This document shows, in pieces, positions 15,147-24,030 of a stretch of DNA of 30,193 nt. Source of the DNA: UBA4416 sp040376995 (GTDB lineage: Bacteria; Bacteroidota; Bacteroidia; B-17B0; Aurantibacillaceae). The position numbers and the translations under genes are program-made. Below the pieces are notes generated by a model. It worked only from the letters and a program-made list of their open reading frames with translations, was not told the DNA's origin and searched no databases. The DNA lies in the NCBI GenBank assembly GCA_040376995.1, contig JBEIPP010000014.1, positions 1-30,193 of the forward strand, in the 5' to 3' direction. Each line of letters opens with the position of its first letter. The stretch's first letter is position 1.

Positions 15147-18014
15147 ATGTCAGACGCAAAAACAATGCGATTAAGTAAAGTAGCAAAGGAATTTAATCTA
15201 TCCTTAGGAAAGATTACAGAATTCCTTGCTGCAAAAGGTCGCCCAGTAGAAAATAACCCTAATGCTAAAATTGGTGATGAAGAATATTCTTTGTTATCAA
15301 AAGAGTTTTCTGGTGATAAATCTGCTAAAGAAGAAGCTCAACACGTTGGGTTAAATCTAAGTAAATTAAAACGTGAGTCTATTGTTGTGGAAGATACTAA
15401 AGCTATTAAAGCTAAAGTATTAGAAGAGCAACGAGCGCGTGAAATATTAGCGGCTGCTGAGGCAAAAGCCGTTGAAGAAAAGAAAAAAGCCGAAGAGATA
15501 GCAGCAAAATTAAAGGCTACTCAAGAGGTTGAAGTAAAAATAGAAAAGGTTGTAGAAACACCTTTAGTTGAAACTACGGAAAGTTCTAATATTATTTCTG
15601 GTCCAAAGGTTTTAGGTAAGTTAGATTTAAGTACATTAAATCAAAAAACAAAACCAGATAAAAAATCTAAGAAAGAAAAAGAAGAAGAGAAAGCTGCTGA
15701 AGAGAAAGCTGCTAAGGCAACAAAAGCGAAGAAGAAAAAAGAGGAGGAGGTTGTTGAAGAAGTAAAACCAGTTGTGGTTGCAACTCCTATAGTAGAAGTT
15801 GTTCCTGAGATTGAAGAACCAAAAGAAGTTTTTCATGAAACAGTTTATCAAAAACTTGAAGGACCAAAAATTATGGGTAAAATTGAGTTACCTGTAGTTA
15901 AAGAAGTTAAAAAAGGAAATGCTCCAAATACTGGCGCAGGTGCTGCTGATAAGAAGAAGCGTAAGCGTATTCGTAAAGGTGGTATGAGCCAAGAAGAAAT
16001 TAAAAAAGTGGGTACTGAGCAAGCTCAAATTGCTAAGGATAGAGCTAAAGAAAAATATGGTGATCCTCGTGCAAAGAAACCAGCTACTCGTGAAGCTCGA
16101 CCAGCTTTAACGGATGTTGAAATTCAGGCTCAAATTAAAGAAACATTAGCTCGTTTAAGTAATAAAGGTTCTAAATCCAAAGCATCAAAATATCGTAGAG
16201 ATAAACGTGATGATGTGAGAGAGAAAATGGCTGATGAACAAGAGCAATCAGACTTAGAAAAGAAAACATTAAAAGTAACAGAGTTCGTTTCGGCTAATCA
16301 ATTAGCACAAATGATGAATGTATCGGTTACTCAAATTATTTCTACATGTATGAGTTTAGGCTTATTTGTGTCGATTAACCAACGCTTAGATGCTGAAACT
16401 TTAGCTATTGTTGCTGAAGAGTTTGGTTATAAAACGGAATTTGTGAGTGTAGAGGTACAAGAAGCAATTGAGGAACAAGAACCTGAAAATCCAGAAGATT
16501 TAGTAGAGCGTCCGCCAATCGTTACCATCATGGGACACGTAGATCATGGTAAAACGTCTTTATTAGATTATATTCGTAAATCTAACGTTATTGCTGGTGA
16601 AGCAGGAGGTATCACTCAGCACATTGGTAGCTACAACGTTAAAATGGAAAGTGGTAAATCAATTACTTTTTTAGATACACCGGGTCACGAAGCCTTTACA
16701 GCGATGCGTGCTCGTGGAGCTAAAGTTACCGATGTTGTAATTATTGTGGTTGCAGCAGATGATAGCGTCATGCCTCAAACAAAAGAGGCAATTAATCACG
16801 CTCAGGCAGCTGGTTCACCAATGATTATTGCAATTAATAAAATTGATAAACCAGGGGCTAATCCAGATAAGATTCGTGAAGCTTTATCTGCCATGAATAT
16901 TTTAGTAGAAGAGTGGGGTGGTAAAGTTCAGTGTCAAGAAATTTCAGCTAAAATGGGTAAAAATATTGACCTATTGTTAGAGAAAGTAGTATTAGAAGCT
17001 GAGATTTTAGAATTAAAAGCAAATCCAAAAACGAAAGCTTCTGGTACAGTAATCGAAGCAAAATTAGATAAAGGTCGTGGTCACGTAGTAGATATTATTG
17101 TTCAAAAAGGAACGATGCGTGTTGGCGATATTGTTGTAGCAGGATGTTATAGTGGTAGAGTAAAAGCAATGACTAACGAGCATGGAATAAATGTTAAAGA
17201 AGCAGGGCCTTCAATGCCAGTTCAGTTATTAGGTTTAAACGGAGCGCCTACCGCAGGAGATAAGTTTAATGTGATGAGTGATGAGCGTGAAGCACGTGAA
17301 TTAGCAAATAAACGTTTACAATTACAACGTGAGCAAGGTATTCGTACTCAAAAACATATTACATTGGATGAGATTGGACGTCGTTTAGCGATTGGTGATT
17401 TCAAAGAATTAAACGTGATCGTAAAAGGTGATGTGGATGGTTCTATAGAAGCCTTATCGGATTCATTATTAAAACTATCTACTGAAAAAATCCAGGTAAA
17501 TATCATTCATAAATCTGTTGGTGCTATTAGTGAAACAGACGTTATGTTAGCAAGTGCGTCAAATGCTATTATTGTTGGTTTCCAAGTTCGTCCTTCAGTT
17601 ACAGCTCGTAAATTAGCTGAAACAGAAGAAATTGATATCCGTTTATATTCAATTATTTACGACGCAATTAACGAGGTAAAAGCAGCAATGGAAGGGATGT
17701 TAGCTCCTGAATTTGAAGAGAAAATTGTTTGTAATATTGTTGTTCGGGAAGTATTTAATATTACTAAAGTCGGTACAATTGCAGGGGCATATGTATTAGA
17801 TGGAAAAGTAATGCGTAATACAAAAGTGCGTGTAATTCGCGACGGTATTGTAATTCATACAGGTTCTTTAGGTTCATTAAAACGTTTCAAAGACGATGTA
17901 AAAGAAGTTACAGCTAACTACGAGTGTGGTTTAAATATTGATGGATTTAATGATATTAAAGTTGATGATATTATTGAAGGTTACGATATGGTTGAAATTA
18001 AAGCGAAACTTTAA
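15147..18014 (+). CDS. infB: Translation initiation factor IF-2
   Basis: The 955-residue GTPase places initiator fMet-tRNA on the 30S subunit and promotes subunit joining. The N-terminal IF2_N module (MRLSKVAKEFNLSLGKITEF) is followed by a long Lys/Glu/Ala-rich linker (about 70-330) and a second IF2_N module (FVSANQLAQMMNVSVTQI, about 380-430). The G domain has G1 GHVDHGKT at 463-470, then GGITQH, DTPGHEAF, NKID and a SAKMG motif. Domains II, III and C2 complete it. All GTPase motifs are intact and the size is normal for Bacteroidota, where the linker is long. It ends with a strong terminator at 18035-18064. Confidence 0.97.
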   Translation: MSDAKTMRLSKVAKEFNLSLGKITEFLAAKGRPVENNPNAKIGDEEYSLLSKEFSGDKSAKEEAQHVGLNLSKLKRESIVVEDTKAIKAKVLEEQRAREILAAAEAKAVEEKKKAEEIAAKLKATQEVEVKIEKVVETPLVETTESSNIISGPKVLGKLDLSTLNQKTKPDKKSKKEKEEEKAAEEKAAKATKAKKKKEEEVVEEVKPVVVATPIVEVVPEIEEPKEVFHETVYQKLEGPKIMGKIELPVVKEVKKGNAPNTGAGAADKKKRKRIRKGGMSQEEIKKVGTEQAQIAKDRAKEKYGDPRAKKPATREARPALTDVEIQAQIKETLARLSNKGSKSKASKYRRDKRDDVREKMADEQEQSDLEKKTLKVTEFVSANQLAQMMNVSVTQIISTCMSLGLFVSINQRLDAETLAIVAEEFGYKTEFVSVEVQEAIEEQEPENPEDLVERPPIVTIMGHVDHGKTSLLDYIRKSNVIAGEAGGITQHIGSYNVKMESGKSITFLDTPGHEAFTAMRARGAKVTDVVIIVVAADDSVMPQTKEAINHAQAAGSPMIIAINKIDKPGANPDKIREALSAMNILVEEWGGKVQCQEISAKMGKNIDLLLEKVVLEAEILELKANPKTKASGTVIEAKLDKGRGHVVDIIVQKGTMRVGDIVVAGCYSGRVKAMTNEHGINVKEAGPSMPVQLLGLNGAPTAGDKFNVMSDEREARELANKRLQLQREQGIRTQKHITLDEIGRRLAIGDFKELNVIVKGDVDGSIEALSDSLLKLSTEKIQVNIIHKSVGAISETDVMLASASNAIIVGFQVRPSVTARKLAETEEIDIRLYSIIYDAINEVKAAMEGMLAPEFEEKIVCNIVVREVFNITKVGTIAGAYVLDGKVMRNTKVRVIRDGIVIHTGSLGSLKRFKDDVKEVTANYECGLNIDGFNDIKVDDIIEGYDMVEIKAKL

Positions 18015-18034
18015 TACTTAGTTTTAAAAAGATT

Positions 18035-18064
18035 AAAAACGCTAAGATGAGTCTTAGCGTTTTT
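18035..18064 (+). terminator. Terminator after infB
   Basis: A 13-bp perfect stem (AAAAACGCTAAGA, loop TGAG, TCTTAGCGTTTTT) with an extended T tract lies 21 bp after the infB stop codon. Confidence 0.88.
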
Positions 18065-18120
18065 TGTTTAATTAAGCGTTTATTCCATTTAACACCTTTT
18101 AAGACTAAAACCATCTAATA

Positions 18121-18152
18121 TTTGCGCTATTTCATGTAAAAGTGTAAATTCG
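18121..18152 (+). promoter_or_regulatory. Candidate uppS promoter (TTTG / N20 / TAAATTCG)
   Basis: TTTG at 18121-18124 and TAAATTCG at 18145-18152 are spaced by 20 bp. The second box has one mismatch to TAnnTTTG. It lies 15 bp before the uppS start, after the infB terminator, where a new promoter is expected. Confidence 0.45.
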
Positions 18153-18167
18153 TGGCTCTGAAAATAA

Positions 18168-18917
18168 ATGAACTTAATAGAACAAATAGATAAGCAAAAA
18201 GTTCCACAACACATTGCCATTATTATGGATGGAAATGGACGTTGGGCTAAGCAGCAAGGTGAAAACCGTATCTTTGGCCATTATGAAGGCGTAAACTCTG
18301 TGAGGTCAGTTGTTGAAGCAGCAGGAGAGGTAGGCGTGAAATATATTACGCTTTACGCTTTTAGTACAGAAAACTGGAATCGACCAAAGGAAGAAGTTGA
18401 TGCTTTAATGGAATTGTTAGTATCTACAATCAGTGCAGAAACTCCTCAGTTAAATAAAAAAAACGTACGTCTTCAGGCAATTGGTAATTTAAGATCATTA
18501 CCTCCTGCATGTTTACAAGAGTTAAATGAATCTATTGAAACAACTTCTAAAAACACAGGTTTAACTTTAGTGCTTGCATTAAGTTATTCTTCTAAATGGG
18601 AATTAATTGATGCTGTCAAGCATATTTCATCAGATGTTAAAAATGGAAATTTAAATATTGATGATATAACTGAAAAACATATCGAAGAATACTTGTGCAC
18701 AAAACATATACCTGATCCAGAATTAATGATACGCACTAGTGGAGAACACCGTATTAGCAATTTCTTGTTATGGCAGTTAGCTTACGCAGAATTTTATTTC
18801 ACAGAAAAATTATGGCCAGATTTTCGTAAAGATGATTTGTATGAAGCTATTCTAAATTTTCAAAATCGCGAACGCCGCTTCGGAAAAATAAGTGAGCAAT
18901 TAACTCAATCTAAATAA
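18168..18917 (+). CDS. uppS: Undecaprenyl diphosphate synthase (cis-prenyltransferase)
   Basis: The 249-residue enzyme adds isopentenyl units in cis to farnesyl diphosphate, giving the C55 carrier lipid for peptidoglycan and other glycans. The signature IAIIMDGNGRWAKQQG places the catalytic Asp at residue 21, followed by the conserved YAFSTENWNRPKEEV and MIRTSGEHRISNFLLWQLAY motifs. The last carries the Arg and Ser/Gly residues that bind diphosphate, and EFYFTEKLWPDF completes the pattern. The bamA start codon follows the stop without a gap, so the two are translationally linked; uppS next to bamA is common in Bacteroidota. It is the first gene of an envelope-building operon. Naming as uppS or ispU is equivalent. 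Confidence 0.96.
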   Translation: MNLIEQIDKQKVPQHIAIIMDGNGRWAKQQGENRIFGHYEGVNSVRSVVEAAGEVGVKYITLYAFSTENWNRPKEEVDALMELLVSTISAETPQLNKKNVRLQAIGNLRSLPPACLQELNESIETTSKNTGLTLVLALSYSSKWELIDAVKHISSDVKNGNLNIDDITEKHIEEYLCTKHIPDPELMIRTSGEHRISNFLLWQLAYAEFYFTEKLWPDFRKDDLYEAILNFQNRERRFGKISEQLTQSK

Positions 18918-21488
18918 ATGACATTTTTAAAATATTCCACTTTATTTTTCTTGTTAATTTTTTGCAAATTAAGTTTTGCTCAAGAACATCCCGCAGAGCC
19001 AATTTCAGCAGAGCCTCTTGATTGGTCTAAACCAAAAGAATATACAATTGCTGGTATTGAAATTGAATGTTCTGAGCATACAGATAAAAATATTGTTCGT
19101 TTATTGTCTGGAATATCTTACGGGGATAAAGTGCAAATTCCAGGTGATAAAATTTCTGAAGCTATAAAAAATTTATGGAAACAAAGTTTATTTGAAGAGG
19201 TTAAGATTTATTTAGTGAAAACAATTGGTAATGATGCTTTTTTAAAAATATCTGTACTTGAAAAACCAAGATTATCGGCGTTTTCGTTTAGAGGAAAAGT
19301 TAAGAAAAATGATGCTGATGAAATTAGAGGGAAAATCAGATTAGTAAGAGAAAAGGTTGTTACTGATTATAATTTAGGATATATAAAAAACACAGTAAAA
19401 GATTTTTACGTTAACAAAGGTTTTTATCACACAAAGGTTGATATCACTACTGAAGTTGATAAAAAAGCTAAAACCCCTCATGTTATAGTTTATATTAATG
19501 TGACTAAAGGAAAAAAAGTGCGCATTAAAAACTTAAATATAGAAGGTAACTCTGTAGTTAAAGATTGGAAGTTAAGAAACAAAATGAAAGATAGTAAGCC
19601 ATTTAGGTTATACACATTTTGGAACTCAGGAAAATATTTAGAAGAAAATTTAGAAAAAGATTTGCCTGCAGTTATTGAAAAATATAACAGTAAAGGTTAT
19701 AGGGATGCTAGAATTAGTAAAGACACAGTTTATTTTGTGAAAAAGAATCGTGTTAATATAGATATCACGATTGATGAAGGGCATAAATATTATTTTGGTG
19801 ATATCAAGTGGTTTGGTAATGCTAAATATCGTAGCGGGCAATTAGACACTATTTTAAATATCAAAAAAGGAGAAGTTTTTGACCAATCAGAATTAGATCA
19901 AAAATTATTTATGAATCCTAATGGATATGATATATCGTCGTTATATATGGATGATGGCTATTTATTTTTTAATGTATCTCCTCAGGAAGTTAATATACAT
20001 AATGATACTATTGATTTAGAAATTCATATGTATGAAGGAAAACAAGCCACCATTAATAAGGTAACGGTAATGGGTAATACTAAAACGAATGACCATGTAA
20101 TTTACCGAGAAATTAGAACTCGTCCAGGACAATTATTTCGCCGTTCAGATATTATTCGTACTCAACGAGAGTTAAGCCAGTTAGGTTATTTTGATCCTGA
20201 AAAATTAGGAGTAACACCAACTCCTAATCCGGCTGATGGAACAGTTGATATTGAATACAAAGTAGAAGAAAAACCATCCGATCAAGTTGAATTATCAGGT
20301 GGTTGGGGCGGAGGCCGTGTTGTAGGAACGTTGGGATTATCATTTAATAATTTTTCAATGAGAAATATTTTTAGACCTTCAGCCTGGAGTCCACTTCCTA
20401 CAGGTGATGGTCAAAAATTTAGTATAAGAGCACAAACAAATGGAGTTTTTTATCAATCCTATAATTTGTCTTTTACAGAACCTTGGCTAGGAGGTAAAAA
20501 ACCTAATTCATTAAGTGTCTCAGCATTTTATTCATTGTTTAACTCTACAGGTGAAAAAAAATACATAAAAGATTCAGAAGGAAATAAAATGATTAATCCA
20601 AGACGTAGTACGATGACTATTATAGGAGGATCTGTTGGATTTGGAAAACGTTTAAAAAAACCAGACGACTTTTTTTCTATTTATACCGAGATGAGTTATA
20701 ACTACTATGAATTACAAAACTACCCATACTTTATTTTGGCAAATGGGTATGCTAATGATTTTAACGGTAAAATTAATATTACAAGAAATAGCATAGATGC
20801 ACCTATATTTCCAAAAAATGGATCTAATTTTTCTTTATTAGGACAGTTTACACCCCCCTATTCTTTATTTAACGATAAAGATTATAATACTGCAACTATT
20901 GCTGAAAAATTCAAATTTATTGAGTATCAAAAATATAAATTTACAGCAGAATGGTATACGCAATTAACTAATAAAAAAGCCGGCGAAGGAAAAGAGGCTA
21001 GGAATTTAGTGTTGAGAACAAAAATAGGTTATGGAATTCTTGGTATGTATAATAAAACTGTTGGCGTTTCGCCATTTGAGAGATATTATATGGGCGGAAG
21101 TGGATTAAGTGGTTTTCAAAACTTTGTTGCTCGAGAAATTATTGCATTAAGAGGTTATTCTGATAACTCGCTATCAAGTACTAGTGGAGATCCTTTATGC
21201 GCAAGATATACTATGGAATTACGTTATCCTATTTCATTAAATCCGCAAGCAACTATCTTTATCTTAGGGTTTGCCGAAGCAGGTAATACATGGGCTAAAT
21301 ATAAAGATTTTAATCCTTTTCAAGTTAAACGAAGTGCAGGGTTTGGCCTAAGAGTGTTTTTACCAATGTTTGGATTATTAGGATTAGATTATGGATGGGG
21401 CTTTGATAATATTCCTGGAAATCCTGGCTCTGGCAACGGAAAAGGCCAATTCCATTTTACGTTAGGAGCTCAGTTAGGAGAATTGTAA
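18918..21488 (+). CDS. bamA: Outer membrane protein assembly factor BamA
   Basis: The 856-residue Omp85 protein inserts beta-barrels into the outer membrane. A signal peptide spans residues 1-22 (ending CKLSFAQ). Five POTRA domains fill about 45-440, visible as repeated ITIEGN-like strands (VRIKNLNIEGNSVVKDWKL; INKVTVMGNTKTNDHVIYRE). The 16-strand barrel follows, with an LRGYSDNS motif in the loop 6 position (the VRGF/Y equivalent) and LDYGWGFDN near the end. The start ATG abuts the uppS stop codon, and skp homologues follow at 75 bp. Together they form the carrier-lipid, barrel-assembly and chaperone cassette. The C-terminus FHFTLGAQLGEL lacks a terminal aromatic residue, which I believe is normal for this group. 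Confidence 0.95.
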   Translation: MTFLKYSTLFFLLIFCKLSFAQEHPAEPISAEPLDWSKPKEYTIAGIEIECSEHTDKNIVRLLSGISYGDKVQIPGDKISEAIKNLWKQSLFEEVKIYLVKTIGNDAFLKISVLEKPRLSAFSFRGKVKKNDADEIRGKIRLVREKVVTDYNLGYIKNTVKDFYVNKGFYHTKVDITTEVDKKAKTPHVIVYINVTKGKKVRIKNLNIEGNSVVKDWKLRNKMKDSKPFRLYTFWNSGKYLEENLEKDLPAVIEKYNSKGYRDARISKDTVYFVKKNRVNIDITIDEGHKYYFGDIKWFGNAKYRSGQLDTILNIKKGEVFDQSELDQKLFMNPNGYDISSLYMDDGYLFFNVSPQEVNIHNDTIDLEIHMYEGKQATINKVTVMGNTKTNDHVIYREIRTRPGQLFRRSDIIRTQRELSQLGYFDPEKLGVTPTPNPADGTVDIEYKVEEKPSDQVELSGGWGGGRVVGTLGLSFNNFSMRNIFRPSAWSPLPTGDGQKFSIRAQTNGVFYQSYNLSFTEPWLGGKKPNSLSVSAFYSLFNSTGEKKYIKDSEGNKMINPRRSTMTIIGGSVGFGKRLKKPDDFFSIYTEMSYNYYELQNYPYFILANGYANDFNGKINITRNSIDAPIFPKNGSNFSLLGQFTPPYSLFNDKDYNTATIAEKFKFIEYQKYKFTAEWYTQLTNKKAGEGKEARNLVLRTKIGYGILGMYNKTVGVSPFERYYMGGSGLSGFQNFVAREIIALRGYSDNSLSSTSGDPLCARYTMELRYPISLNPQATIFILGFAEAGNTWAKYKDFNPFQVKRSAGFGLRVFLPMFGLLGLDYGWGFDNIPGNPGSGNGKGQFHFTLGAQLGEL

Positions 21489-21529
21489 TCTAAAAAATGT
21501 TAATTACCAAAATAAATGTATCTTGGCAC

Positions 21530-21537
21530 ACGTTATG
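21530..21537 (+). promoter_or_regulatory. Weak -7-like box before the first ompH gene
   Basis: TATCTTGG lies 26 bp before the ATG at 21564 and matches TAnnTTTG at seven of eight positions. No convincing -33 box is at the right distance. It may give separate expression of the two chaperone genes. Confidence 0.3.
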
Positions 21538-21563
21538 TTTAATCAATAAAAAATATTAACAGC

Positions 21564-22088
21564 ATGAAAAAAATAATTTTATCATTAATCGTAATTATTT
21601 CTATTTCAACGTATTCTTTCGCTCAAAAAACGGGATATGTTGATACAGATTATATTCTTTCAAATATTCCCGAATATAAAGCTGCTCAAGCAGAAATGGA
21701 TAAAATATCGGTTGATTGGCAAAAAGAAATTGAGGCTAAATATGCTGAAATTGATAAATTATATAAAATTTATCAAGCCGAGTCTGTTTTGTTAACAGAT
21801 GACATGAAGAAAAAACGTGAGAATGAAATTATTAATAAAGAAAAAGAGGTAAAAGATTTACAAAAGCAACGTTTTGGGGTTGACGGCGAATTATTTACAA
21901 AACGAATGGAGTTAGTTAAACCTATTCAGGATAAAGTTTATAATGCCGTAAAACAAGTGGCAGAGAAAAGTGGATTAGCATTTATATTTGATAAGGCAGG
22001 TCAAGTTTCTCTTTTATATTCAAATAGTAAGTATGATAAAAGCGAAGATGTATTAAATTTTCTAGGATATAACAAATCAAAAAAATAA
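21564..22088 (+). CDS. OmpH/Skp-family periplasmic chaperone, copy 1
   Basis: The 174-residue protein has a signal peptide (MKKIILSLIVIISISTYSFA, cleavage near residue 20) and then the family opening QKTGYVDTDYILSNIPEY. A long, highly charged helical region (about 40-125) forms the coiled-coil tentacles of Skp, and the C-terminal strand segment KSGLAFIFDKAGQVSLLYS closes the trimerisation body. In the periplasm Skp holds unfolded outer-membrane proteins on the way to BamA, encoded 75 bp upstream. A second paralogue lies 26 bp downstream. Tandem Skp copies after bamA are usual in Bacteroidota. Both are full length. Confidence 0.92.
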   Translation: MKKIILSLIVIISISTYSFAQKTGYVDTDYILSNIPEYKAAQAEMDKISVDWQKEIEAKYAEIDKLYKIYQAESVLLTDDMKKKRENEIINKEKEVKDLQKQRFGVDGELFTKRMELVKPIQDKVYNAVKQVAEKSGLAFIFDKAGQVSLLYSNSKYDKSEDVLNFLGYNKSKK

Positions 22089-22114
22089 TAATAAAAAGCA
22101 AATAAATAAAAACA

Positions 22115-22717
22115 ATGAAAACGTTAGTAAAATCAATTGCAATTGTAGCATTCACTTTAGGAACTATCACATTAGCAAAGGCTCAAAAAATTGCACACAT
22201 CAGTTTAGATTCTTTAATTACAACAATGGCTGAAAGCAAAACAGCTCAAGAAGTTGCACAAAAATATTTGAAAGATTTAGAAAATCAAGTAGCAACCATG
22301 GATAATGAATTACAAACTAAATATGCTGACTATATGAAGAATAAAGATACTTATTCAGCATTAGTAGCAAGCACTAAAGAAACTGAGTTGCAAGATTTAA
22401 ATAAAAGAATTGAAGATTTTAAAGGTCAAGCACAACAAGATTATCAACGTAAATATGGCGAATTATCAAAACCAATTTATGATAAAGCTAAAAAAGCAAT
22501 TGATTTAGTTGCTAAAGAAAATGGCTATAAGTATGTTTTAGATACAAGTTCAGGTAATATATTATATACAGAGCCAGCAGACGATATTTTACCATTAGTG
22601 AAGAAAAAATTAGACACAATGCCTGCAGCTCAAATTCCAGGTGCTACAAACAACACTATAAAATCTGCTCCAGGAACAACAAAGCCAGCAGGAACTAGTA
22701 AACCAGCAGGAAAATAA
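22115..22717 (+). CDS. OmpH/Skp-family periplasmic chaperone, copy 2
   Basis: The 200-residue paralogue has a signal peptide (MKTLVKSIAIVAFTLGTITL, cleavage after AKA near residue 23), the IAHISLDSLITTM opening and a charged coiled-coil region (about 45-130). The closing strand is NGYKYVLDTSSGNILYTEP. It differs from copy 1 by a C-terminal extension of about 35 residues rich in Pro, Ala, Gly and Thr (TKPAGTSKPAGK), likely disordered. The chaperone role and BamA partnership are as for copy 1, and the two may form separate or mixed trimers. It is the last gene of the cluster, ending in the long terminator at 22728-22779. Confidence 0.92.
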   Translation: MKTLVKSIAIVAFTLGTITLAKAQKIAHISLDSLITTMAESKTAQEVAQKYLKDLENQVATMDNELQTKYADYMKNKDTYSALVASTKETELQDLNKRIEDFKGQAQQDYQRKYGELSKPIYDKAKKAIDLVAKENGYKYVLDTSSGNILYTEPADDILPLVKKKLDTMPAAQIPGATNNTIKSAPGTTKPAGTSKPAGK

Positions 22718-22727
22718 TAAAATTATT

Positions 22728-22779
22728 GTTAAAAGCCAAAAAGCCAAACACTTTCATGTTTGGCTTTTTGGCTTTTAAC
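22728..22779 (+). terminator. Terminator with 23-bp stem after the ompH pair
   Basis: The arms at 22728-22750 and 22757-22779 pair perfectly over 23 bp around the loop CTTTCA. Each arm contains two AAGCC/GGCTT units, so the stem can slip. A T-run is built into the right arm. Confidence 0.85.
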
Positions 22780-22845
22780 GACGCCTTGTTAATAATCATT
22801 TTGTTTTCTGAATTAAATTTCAAGATAAAAAGGTAAACTTTTTTT

Positions 22846-23276
22846 GGAGGCGGAGTCTGGAGAAATAGAGCAGATTATACTTTTGCAGTGAATGACGCCT
22901 CTATTAAATTATCTGTATTAGCAGTTGGTATTGGCCCGTTTGTAGTTGGTCCTGCTGTTGAACGTAAAGTAGGAACATCTGCTTTTTGTCAATTAACGAT
23001 TAACGCAACCGAATGGCAAACAGCTCAATGGGCTAAAGAAAAAGGTTTATATGCTGAGGTATTTGCAACAGCAGAAGAAATGGATAAGGGTATTGATGGG
23101 TTAGCAAAACGTTTAGCATCAAGTAGCCCTGAAGCTATGGCTATGTTAAAAAAAGTAATGTGGGAAGGAACAGAAAATTGGGAGACCTTATTAATTGAAA
23201 GAGCTGGTATGAGCGGTACGTAGTTTTATCTGATTTTACAATTAATGCTATTAATAAATTTAAAGCGAAGGCCTAA
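22846..23276 (+). pseudogene. Enoyl-CoA hydratase/isomerase remnant, 5' lost and 3' frameshifted
   Basis: From 22846 the frame reads GGGVWRNRADYTFAVNDASI, followed by a crotonase C-terminal half with GIGPFVVGPAVERKVG and an AKEKGLYAEV segment. The GGGV start corresponds to the middle of a normal 260-residue enoyl-CoA hydratase, so about 110 N-terminal residues are missing, including the first part of the active site. An in-frame stop occurs at 23221. The expected tail VVLSDFTINAINKFKAKA then continues in another frame from 23220 to TAA at 23274-23276, so one base was lost at 23218-23220. The GTG at 22888 could start a 111-residue frame, but it lies within homologous sequence and is not a natural start. 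The family was inferred from recalled homologue patterns. Confidence 0.85.
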
Positions 23277-23301
23277 CCTTCGCTTTTTTATTAAATCTCG
23301 T

Positions 23302-23895
23302 TTAAAACCTAGCGAAAGTAAAATCTTTTATCTTTTTAATTGCATCACTTTTATCGTCAACAAATAAACGGTTGTAATCATCTATTTGCTTTAAATCTTC
23401 GCGATCTCCGCTTATGTATGTAATATTTAGGTTTACTCTGTCAACAATACTGATAATATTGTTATGGTTGTCTTTAAAGGTGTATTCATTCTGAGAAAAA
23501 TCTTTTATTACCGAACGACTATCATACTTTTCTATAACAAATTGTTTGATGTTTTTCTTCCAATCAGCATTAGTGTCAAATATGGTTTGTGTAGCTTGTA
23601 TAAGTTTTGAGTCGAAGAAAAATAGTTGAAGAATGATTTCTCTTTCAAGAAAATTTTCTTTGTAAAAGAAAACTACAGGAGCTGCCTTGCTTTTTTTAAT
23701 AATAAAACGTGGTGTACCAATTCTTAGCTCTACTTCAGTTTGGGTAATGCCAAAAGGAAAATCCTTAAAAGAAATATGCTGAAATGTTTCAATTTGGTTT
23801 TTTGACTCCACAATGCCAATAGTTAGTTCTGTTCTGTTTGGGAACATAATCTTTTCATAAAAATCATGACGAGTTGAATAATATGATTGGGGCAT
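23302..23895 (-). CDS. Unrecognised cytoplasmic protein
   Basis: From the ATG at 23895 the product is 197 residues (MPQSYYSTRHDFYEKIMFPN at its start). A TTG further upstream (23985) would add 30 low-complexity residues and is less likely. It has no signal peptide or membrane helix. It is rich in aromatic and charged residues, with alternating strand and helix character: ITQTEVELRIGTPRFIIKKS, then APVVFFYKENF, and a helical C-terminus (VDDKSDAIKKIKDFTFARF). The FPFGITQTEVELRIGTP segment recalls small SmpA/BamE-like strand-helix patterns that read a target as folding 'hairpins', but the match is weak and I do not assign it. It lies between two decayed genes, so it may itself be under relaxed selection, though its frame is intact. 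Confidence 0.6.
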   Translation of the reverse strand: MPQSYYSTRHDFYEKIMFPNRTELTIGIVESKNQIETFQHISFKDFPFGITQTEVELRIGTPRFIIKKSKAAPVVFFYKENFLEREIILQLFFFDSKLIQATQTIFDTNADWKKNIKQFVIEKYDSRSVIKDFSQNEYTFKDNHNNIISIVDRVNLNITYISGDREDLKQIDDYNRLFVDDKSDAIKKIKDFTFARF

Positions 23896-24030
23896 AGTAG
23901 CTATAATTTCAATATGCAATGAAATTAGGGGAAATCCTTGGGTTATTAAATTTATTTTAGACGAATTGATGTTTTTTTTCTTCAAAAAAAATTACAGCGT
24001 TTCAGTTGGGATAAGCTGATTTTCGGTATT

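Noticed and set aside
22888..23223. Intact 111-residue enoyl-CoA hydratase-like gene starting at GTG
   Set aside because: Homology begins upstream of the GTG at 22846 and continues in another frame after 23221, so the frame is only part of a broken gene.
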